A stretch of 64,000 bases of DNA from Aspidapion aeneum. Its lineage: Eukaryota > Arthropoda > Insecta > Coleoptera > Brentidae. A program made the translations under genes and the position numbers. This document shows positions 55,958 to 64,000 of the stretch, in pieces (the first letter of the stretch is position 1; the number at the start of each line of letters is the position of its first letter). Where the stretch lies: contig OY755042.1 in assembly GCA_963576565.1 (NCBI GenBank), positions 96,590,185-96,654,184 on the forward strand. Reading direction: 5' to 3'. Below the pieces are notes generated by a model that saw nothing but the letters and a program-made list of their open reading frames with translations, made no database searches and was not told the DNA's origin.

Positions 55958-56835
55958 GATTTTGGCCCAGATCCGCGCTTGTCAAGAAAAGCACCAAGTT
56001 GGAGTATTGTTGCATACGGATGCGAAAAAACCACGGATTGAGTTGAGATTCGAAAAAACGTCATTTAGCACTTTTTGGTATAGGGAATCTCATAAGACCA
56101 AAATGGCAAAATTTTGAAAATTCATATTTTACAAGCTATACGGTTTATCAATAATAGCACCGAGTTGCAGTATTGTGCGGCCATAGAGATGCGAAAAAAC
56201 CACACATTGAGTTGAGATTCGAAAAAACGTCATTTAGCGAATTTTAGGGTAGGGAATCTTATAAAATTAATATTTTACAAACTATACAGTTCATCAAGAA
56301 AAGCACCAAGCTGCTGCAATATGGTGGGACCATAAAGATGCCAAAAAACGAAACATTGAGTTGAGATTCGAAAAAACTTCATTTAGCGATATTTAGTATA
56401 AGGAAACCCATAAGACCCAAATGGCAAAACTTCGAAAATTCATATTTTTTAAACACTACAGTTTATCAAGAAAAGCACCGAGTTGCAGTATTGTGGGGTC
56501 ATACAGAAAAGAAAAAACCATGGATTGAGTTGAGATTCGAAAAAACGTCATTTAGCGATTTTTAGTTAGGGAAACCCATAAGACCAAAATGGCAAAACTT
56601 TGAAAATTCATATTTTTTAAACTCTACAGTTTATCAAGAAAAGCACCGAGTTGCAGTATTGTGAGGTCATACAGATAAGAAAAAACCATGGATTGAGTTG
56701 AGGTTCGAAAAAACGTATTTTAGCTTAGCGATTTTTAGTGCAGGGAAACGCGTAAGACCAAAATGGCAAAACCCTCCCCCCCTAAAATACCCGAATAACC
56801 ACCCCCTAGTTTTTTGCCCAGATCCGCGCTGGCCC
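55958..56835. repeat. Tandem array of ~170-bp units between short direct repeats
   Basis: Five units share tatcaagaaaagcaccgag, gttgcagtattgtg, gattgagttgagattcgaaa, aaacgtcatttagcg and gaccaaaatggcaaaa, starting near 55982, 56148, 56287, 56464 and 56634. The array is bracketed by gcccagatccgcgct at both ends (about 55967 and 56816), each preceded by a related C-rich stretch. Confidence 0.85.
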
Positions 56836-57228
56836 ATAGTTTACCGCTTGCTACAGAAAGAGCAGCTTTTGTCTTTAATAATTTATTGAAAATTGAGTCT
56901 AGCAAGTGGAGGTCAACTTTTTCCTATCCCATCTCCTAGAAACACCTGAAACCCCCTGAAATATCAAATTTGGGACGCTCTGTATAAAGCAAAGCTAAAA
57001 TGTGGAAAAAGGAAAAGTGATTGAAAGCATAAAGAGAAAAAGCAATTATAGAAAACTGAGTGAGGTAATATGAGATAAATGCGAGAAAGCCAAGCAGCAA
57101 GTTAACTTTAAATCATTTTGACAGACTTACTATCTTCCTTTACAAAAATTATCTTTTAATTAAATGGACATAATCACCCACGGGCGGATAACGAATCTAC
57201 CGTCCCCCTTAATTTTAAAAATAATATT
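56836..57228. other. Unassigned spacer
   Basis: ctagaaacacctgaaacccc (56935) recurs from 37334. There is no coding signal. Confidence 0.35.
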
Positions 57229-57230
57229 TA

Positions 57231-57845
57231 CAGTGAAACCTCCTATAAGCGGACACTCACGGTTCCGTCGATTTTGTCCGCTTATTGGAGGTGTCCGCTT
57301 ACGAGAGGGAACGGCGAAATTTTAATATATATTTACTAACAATTTCCGCTGGTTGAGTTTTTCTGATATTAAATTTTTCAGCGATCTTTCGTGCTGATAG
57401 ATGTTCCTTCTCCGAAACGTAACAACTTCCATTTTTTCACGTAAACTAAGAAGATTTTTACTAGGCGCCACTTCACAGAGATCTAATACTACCAAACTGA
57501 ACAATAAAAATAGAACACAGCAGTGCCGCCGAATAAAATATGTTGTAAATACGAGAGAAGTATTTAGTAGAGGTAATTCCCTGGCTGCAGAGTGCGTTGT
57601 TGCCAACATACTACACAATATTTATGCCCATGTCGTGCAGCGCTCCGTCCCGTTGTTAGAGGTTCGCGTCCGGTTAAGGGAGGTTTTTTAACTAAAAAAA
57701 TTGTCCGCGTCCGGTTATTGGAGTGTCCGGTTATACGAGTGAATTTTACAGTTAATGAAATAGGGAAAAGCTTGGTTCCAACAAATTTGTCCGCTTAAAG
57801 GGAATGTCCGCTTCGTAGAGGTGTCCGCAGGGAGAGGTTTCACTG
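57231..57845 (-). mobile_element. Internally deleted pogo/Tigger-like element, copy 2
   Basis: Reverse-orientation relative of 19419-20070, with cagtgaaacctcctataagc and, at the other end, gagaggtttcactg, flanked by TA. The same transposase N-terminus is present, but a one-base loss near the start shifts the frame. The TA tract is reduced to a few units. Both copies lack the same central and 3' transposase region, so they belong to one deleted subfamily. Confidence 0.85.
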
Positions 57846-57847
57846 TA

Positions 57848-58187
57848 TATGCTACGACTATTAAAGCCATTTTAATTCTCATCACAATCATCTCTACACA
57901 TAGTTACATTTCAAATATAAAAAAATTGCGATTGATACTTTTTGAATCTTGAAATTCTTGTAACACGCACACCCTTCGAGGGTTAAACTTTATCCCTATA
58001 TTTTGAGGGAAAGTGAATCGAGTTATAACTTGTTTTAAATGTTTTTACAAGCGGGTAAAAATTTCGAAAATCCATCGATTCGTATTCGATATGCCTCCAA
58101 ATTCTTAAACTTACCATACAGCGATCATAAGAGAAATAGTAATATAACACGGCAATATAATGTGGGGTTTATGTCACATATAAGTCT
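57848..58187. other. Unassigned spacer
   Basis: Nothing recognisable. Confidence 0.35.
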
Positions 58188-59240
58188 CCAGGGGCGTACT
58201 TATATAAGTTTTTAAAAATAACAAAAAATAATCAATTTTTGCCACATATTTTAGCTATTTAAAAAAGAATTAGGCTTCTTAGAAAAAAAATTGACTTTTT
58301 AACTTATTCTATCCTACTGACGTGACGTTAGCTTTTAACAAAATTTGACTAAAATGGTTTTCTGAAAATTTTTGAAAGTGACCCCAATGTACGGACGCCT
58401 CTGGAGAATTAGCCATATTTTCTATTACATTTTGTGATACACCGCTTATAAGGAAATTTCATTATCCACCCTAAAGTAGATACCTTATGTTGTCGTAAGA
58501 AGCTTAGTTCTTAAGAAAATTGAACAAAACCTATAAAAAATTGATTAGTTTCGTGATTTTAAATAATTACTTTAAATTAAGGGCACCACTGTCGCGGTAA
58601 CTATGGAATAACTTCCACTCTCTTATACGGCGTTTGAAATTAAATTTTATTGTCTATGATGAAGTATAGAACACATTTTTTGATAAAGAGCTTGGTTTTT
58701 AAGAAAATTGAATAAAACGTGTGAAAAACATGTTATTCTAATAATTTTTTTAAATTACGCCCATTTACGGACGTCACTAGAGAGTTTGTTAGAAGTTTAC
58801 AATAAAGTATAGAATATATTTTTTCATATTAAGCTTAGTTTCTAAGAAAATTAGAGATAACGTGTAACAAAAATGGTTTATTTTTTGTTTTTTAAAAAAT
58901 GATTTAATTTACGGATGCCCCTAAAGTTTTAATTATGAAACCAATCCGATCTTGTTATACATCGTTTTAAAGGAAATTTTATTGACTATAATAAAATATA
59001 ACACATGTTTTCCTGTAGACATTATTTTCTTTTAAAAATTGAATAAATCTTGAAAAAAACATGGTTATTTTTTCAATTTTTTTAAATTACTTCAATTAAC
59101 GGACGCCGCTGGAGAGTTTTTATCAGTCTAACTCCATTGAGTTATACCTTGCTAAAAAGAAAGGTTTATTGTCTACAATAAAATTTTCTCTTACATATTT
59201 AGTTTTTAAGAAAATTTTAAAAAACCTCAGACTTTCAGTT
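58188..59240. repeat. Tandem array related to the family C MITE
   Basis: The first ~217 bp have MITE ends (ccaggggcgtac ... gtacggacgcctctgg). Four to five further diverged units of 150-190 bp follow, each with aagcttagtttttaagaaaa, a ggtttatttttt-like tract and tttacggacgccnctggagag, near 58560, 58755, 58915, 59100 and 59200. Confidence 0.7.
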
Positions 59241-61864
59241 CTGGGTACTCTGGGGGGGGGGGGTTTTGGAGGTTTTTGTAGCCTTTAAAAAAAACTATTT
59301 AATATGATATTATTTTTTAGTTAAATTAATATATTTTGAATGTATACCTGTATCAATTTGGGCTTTACAGCGACAATTTAAAATTTGAATATAATATAAT
59401 CTTGCATATCTCAACCCCTGTCAACATTTCGAGATGAGGGATCAAAATAGGGGAAATTGACCATTTGCCAAAAAGTAATATTAAATGCTTCTAGAAAGTG
59501 GATTTTCCGAAATTTTGCCTTAACTATAATACATTTTCGAAATTTTTACGCTGCTGTAAGGATATTCAAGAGACCTTTAAAAAAAGTATTCAAAATATAG
59601 GGGTACAGTTAGTTTACCCCTTAAAGGGTGTGTGTGCAACAAAAACTTTAAAATAGTCAACAAACAAAATCGTCGTTTTTAAAAATTTCATCAAACCCGA
59701 ACAGTTATCGTTGAAATTGAAACGCAATCTATGTTGATAATTTTAAAATATTACACTCAAAAATCTAAATAAATCAAAATTAGCTTGAGAGAAATTAGTC
59801 AAAAACTAAGAAACGTATGATTTAAAAACAATCGTTACCAGCCTTTTTTAATCTAAAATGTCGAAAATTGGAAAATTTTGGGTGTAAGAAATTTTTCCAG
59901 AAGAGGAAAAGGAGAAAAATTAACCTTCCTTTGCATCTCTCAAATATCAAGAATTGTTAAAAAGTGAAAATGGTATCTTGATACGTCAAGGGGTTTTTCA
60001 AAATTTTACCCAGTTAATTAGTTTTTATATTTTTCTGTAAAGAATCCACCGGTCAAACTAAATTTCATCTCGTCACTTTTAGTTATGGAATGACTCTCTT
60101 TGTGCTGGATTTTTGAAAAAATTAAAATTGCATTTTAAAATTTCCTGTTATTAGAAAAAATACTGTATCTTTTTTCAAGAAATAATTGTCAGTGAGTAAC
60201 TCGATCACAGCGACTAGACGGTACCACTTGAATTGATGCGGTGGTTCTACTTTCTGAGTACCATCATGGCAAGGCAGTACTCAGTCAGTAACGAAACCGT
60301 ACCGTGCGTGCGACTTCTTCGGCAATTCGAATTTTGGGTGGCAGTGCTGTTGCATCTCACTATAACAGTATTCGATCTCTTTGGCAAAAGTACCTATTAG
60401 GTACCTTACTTTTCACGCGAATAAAGGTTTTTTTAGTTTGGTTTAATCTACTGTTTAAACACTGTGGTTCAATTAAATTTGGTAAACAAAATTTTATTTA
60501 AAAAATTCGTATTTTACCGATTGCCAAAAAAGAGGGGTGTTATAATTTAAAAACCTTGTTTGCAGGTGCGTCTGTAAGTTGTCTGATGGCATGTAACATT
60601 TGAACTACTGAACGGATTCAGATTCAATTTTTTTAGGGTATTTCTTTTAAGGTGTGTTTTTAGGTACGATTGTTAAAAATTGTTATAACGGTGCCGAAGA
60701 TTATAAGTTTTTTTTGCGTAGACGTAAGTGTGAATTTTAAATTTGGTAACAATGTAAACATTGGAGTGTCAATTAATTTTTAAGTACACTATCGGCATCA
60801 TAAAAATGGTACGTAATTACAGGTAACAGGTACTTTTGACATTGCACGGAAAACAATCACTTTCCATACAATTTTTGGTACTTTACGGTCTCAACAGGGA
60901 CCGGAAATGAACGAAGAGACCGGAAAATTTATTTTTACGGTCCCTATTTCAGTCGGAGTGGTCATGACATCTGTTGACAATTTTTAATTTGTATTTATTT
61001 TGATAGGTTTGACATTTCTATTAAAGCGATCTAAAATATAAAGTGTTTTATATTAAAAAAAAGCTTAAATTGGGAAATAGCCCATTACAACATAACCTGT
61101 TGGTTTTCTTATAGTTACAAATATACTAGCTTTAAGGTAAGTAGGTATAGTTTTTGCAAAGTCACCTGAAATGCTCCTAATACGGGGATTTCATGAAATT
61201 TTGCTTCAATCTGCCCTTCAAAAGTTATCCAAATTCATATAAAATCTTCCTGGTATAATTTCAACCCTACCGACAGAGAAAAGGCGCGGCTCTTTGCGGG
61301 CCGAGCACAAAGTGTTTGTTTTCTGACCGACCGAGCACAGAGGTGGATAGACGGCACCTGATTGGCAGATTTTTTTGAGATGCGCTTTTAATTGCTTTCG
61401 GGTGTGCTTTTCGGGCCCCTTTAGTTGGCAGTATGCAGAGTTAGAAAATAAATCAGTGTCGATTCTGTAGGTGTAGGAATAGAAAGTTTTATTATCTATT
61501 TTTATTTCTTGAGTTTACGCCATAATTAAATAAAATAATTTTCATGATTATATCTACCGCCGCCCATGGCACTTTTTTTAAAGGATATGCCGATGGTCGG
61601 CTTTAACCTTTGTTCAACTGACTTTGCAAAAACTGTGGCATTTTATCTAGATTTAAAAAATGTATATTTACATATGGGGTTTGTAGTGTTTTACGGGATT
61701 TACGTCAGCTAAAAATGCGTACGATACACGACCGGAAACTAAATTTACAGGTCTCCACGGGTTTACAGGTCTCGCCTGGGGCTCACCCTGTAAAGTTCAC
61801 GTTTCCGGTCTAGGAACGTAAATACAGAATGACATGCATAATAGTTTTAGAAAAATCATTCATA
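59241..61864. other. Unassigned region, about 2.6 kb
   Basis: No gene recognised. 60000-60090 shares phrases with the repeats at 15100 and 33970. gaccggaaaatttatttttacg (60919) and cgaccggaaactaaatttac (61727) are related phrases in two places. The 65-codon frame at 60304 has no domain. Confidence 0.35.
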
Positions 61865-62850
61865 ACAAACAAATTTCATGTAAAAAAAAGCCAAGTACGC
61901 GAAAATGGTATTCCGTAAAAAGAATTGAGATAAAAGTAAAGCGAAGTTCTCCAATACAAACTTCAAATTGAAAGGTTCTTACTAGTTTGGAAATGTTTTT
62001 TTAAACTTTGCTATTACAGCCAAACTTGTTTATGTTCAATTTACCACAGTGTCTAAGAGGCAATTTGCAGCCGTAATAGTTTTCAGAGAACTTGGGTTTA
62101 CTTTTATCTTAATTCTTTTTACGGAATACCATTTTCGCGTACTTAGCTTTTTTCTAACACGAAATGTTTTTGTTATGATTTCGCTCCTTTTTTTGATGGA
62201 TTTGGATAATATTTAAGTTTTAAAGTAGTAAAATATGCGGAATATTGTTTAAAACTTTTGCGATGCCTTATTTTAAATTATGAGTTTTTAAAAAATTTTC
62301 CTATGGTTTTTTTAGTTCCTGTCATCCTTCTAAAGCTCAGTTCTCTAGCGTTTACGTAAGTGGGCAATGTCACTTTTATATAAATTTACATTTATAGGAA
62401 AGGGAAGTAAATTAAAATTTTGGTGTTTTTAAATTTTTTCCTATTGTTTTATCAAAGCTCAGCTCTCTTGCGTTTCTGGAAGTGGGCAATGTTACTTTAA
62501 TATAACCTGACATGTAAAGGGGAGGGGAGTAAATTAGAATTTTGGGGTTTTTAAATTTTTTCTGTCTGTCAGTCTGCCAAATTTCAGCTCTGTGGCATGT
62601 CTGGAAGTACAGTAGAATTTTGATGATCTATACATGAGTGAGAGAGGCAATTTCAACTTTTTTTAAAATTTCGTAACTACTTACTACTTTATGGAAATCC
62701 CTGAAACTCGGAGGCATTGTTAACTTTATAAAGGTCTACGACTGTGCAATGTTTGAGTTTCGTAGCTTAGTCCGAAGTAGTTTTAAATAGGTCAAATATG
62801 GGCTGAAATATTTCCAGAAAAGGTGGTACCGATGCCGTGCCACCAGATAA
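61865..62850 (+). repeat. Family A repeat, direct copy
   Basis: Starts with aagccaagtacgcgaaaatg and the partial hairpin. It continues through two to three ~140 bp units (gctcagctctcttgcgtttc) and the gaagtacagtagaat block, and ends around gatgccgtgcc. Confidence 0.75.
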
Positions 62851-63159
62851 TTTGTAAGTTTGTGTAACGTGTACCACTTTTAAGATGCCGATAGCGTGTC
62901 CCATTTTCGAAGGGATTAAATGCCAAACTCGGTTGCTAATAAAGACAGCGATCTCCAGATTTCACCTTAAATAGCCTAATTACAACAAACCATTATATCT
63001 TATACCTGGAATTTTTTTTCCAGAGTAATAATTGCAACGACCTCAAGTGGCCACTGTATTGGTACCTATTGGTAAATTACTAATCTGCCCTCTGGCCCAT
63101 ACCAGTGTTGATCTAAAGTCAAGATAGTTCCAAATGTGCTAATCTATAAAATATATGTA
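62851..63159. other. Unassigned spacer
   Basis: Nothing recognisable. Confidence 0.35.
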
Positions 63160-63167
63160 CCTATATT

Positions 63168-63334
63168 CAGTGGCGTATATAGAAAAAGGTTTCGGCGAGG
63201 GGGCCGAGACAGTTTCGGGGGGGCCCGAGACCGTATTTTATGCTATTTTATATTTGTCTTCATGAAATATGTGGAAAATATCAAAAAAATCTTAGCTTCG
63301 GGGGGGGGGCAGGCCCCCCTTATATACGCCACTG
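63168..63334. mobile_element. 167-bp hAT-type MITE with perfect 8-bp target duplication
   Basis: Ends cagtggcgtatatag and, complemented, cagtggcgtatataag. CCTATATT flanks both sides (63160-63167 and 63335-63342). G-rich blocks near both ends are typical of its relatives at 53745 and 55300. The 104-codon frame that crosses it is not a gene. Confidence 0.88.
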
Positions 63335-63473
63335 CCTATATTATGCAAAATGGACTAAATTGGGTTATTTTTTATTTTTTTGGCACACAGTTTACAGTTA
63401 TTAGTCTTATGTGTAAATTCTTATGTAGTTTACGTACACATTGTAAATAATATTATACTGATACAGTTATATA

Positions 63474-63942
63474 CAGAGTGTTCTAAGTTAAGTTACCACC
63501 ATTGCTAACTTTTTTATAATTAAAGAAGGAAAAAAGTTTTAATTGGCAAACTAGTATAATTTCTGATGCCCTTTAAGATACTTAAATAAAAAATTAGAGA
63601 ACAGCATCGTTATTTGGAGTTTTTGAGTTTTTTCAAAAAACATTAAAAAATAAATAAATTAAGCACCTTGTATTTTATAATTTTTTTTCTTTCAATTCTA
63701 AACAAAAATAGTTTTTGACATTTTTTTTCGAAAGTTAAAAATAATGACGATAATTTAAATTTCTACTAAAAAAAATATAAAATACAATTTTCAAATTAAA
63801 ATTTGTTTCATGTTTTTTGAAAAAACTAGAAAAAGTGACATTGAGAGCGGCAAAAATTCTACTAGTTTGCCAATTTAAACTTTTTTCTATCTTTAATGAT
63901 AACAAAGTTAGCATTGGTGGACACTTAACTTCGAACACCCTG
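63474..63942. mobile_element. 469-bp element with ~85-bp inverted ends
   Basis: Left cagagtgttctaagttaagt and, from the right, cagggtgttcgaagttaagt, continuing as matched arms through gctaactttttt and ttaattggcaaactag. TA on both sides (63472-63473, 63943-63944). No transposase frame. Confidence 0.8.
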
Positions 63943-64000
63943 TATTTGAATATTTTTTCCCTTTTATTTGAGACAAATTAAAAGAAGAAAATATATATTT

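Noticed and set aside
63136..63450. 104-codon plus-strand frame
   Set aside because: It runs through a 167-bp MITE with a perfect target duplication and has no recognisable domain.

Overview
The window is repeat-dominated nuclear DNA from an arthropod, most likely an insect with a large AT-rich genome. The evidence is an intron-containing eukaryotic DNA ligase 4 gene, a BEL/Pao retrotransposon, RTE, Jockey-type and CR1-like LINE fragments, a Penelope-like GIY-YIG remnant, pogo and hAT derivatives, and dispersed elements with a TCTG-repeat core like the Helentron-derived (DINE-1/HINE-type) elements of invertebrates. No species can be named from sequence alone. I saw no bacterial-style operons, CRISPR arrays, rRNA or convincing tRNA genes.

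Layout. 1-5190: a dispersed repeat (family A) interrupted by a 4.5 kb foldback element (526-5026) with a 9-bp target duplication. 5543-5709: a probable last exon of an unidentified plus-strand gene. 6716-16966: the DNA ligase 4 locus on the minus strand. Exon 1 is 16123-16966, exon 2 is 8176-9899, with a 6.2 kb intron between them, and a decayed tandem copy of exon 2 lies at 6716-8160. The intron holds a small TIR element, a hAT-type element with a HINE-like element inside it and a Jockey-type LINE fragment inside that, then a family A copy. 17.6-20.1 kb: an ACGT-rich block, a dead LINE and a deleted pogo element. 20126-29324: an RTE fragment split by an 8.4 kb BEL/Pao element whose LTRs look identical. 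29.3-32.3 kb: mostly unassigned, with one CpG-rich patch. 32.3-37.0 kb: three more HINE-like copies, one carrying about 242 perfect TCTG units. 37-48 kb: TIR elements, Penelope, RTE and family B fragments. 48.4-51.1 kb: mostly unassigned. 51.1-53.4 kb: family A and a relative of the foldback element. 53.8-63.9 kb: a CR1-like LINE, several tandem arrays, a second deleted pogo copy, another family A copy and two small TIR elements.

Only DNA ligase 4 is a demonstrably intact host gene. Its two exons join cleanly at GT/AG sites to give 855 codons with the ligase catalytic motifs, BRCT regions and the XRCC4-binding segment. The other long reading frames belong to mobile elements or are artefacts of tandem repeats. 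The most informative signals are structural: the foldback element, an apparent gene-conversion tract between ligase 4 and its pseudogene, an LTR/leader fragment plus hairpin inside the BEL pol region, the TCTG expansion, and a 221-bp MITE family with a related tandem array. I did not find a convincing new multi-gene system.
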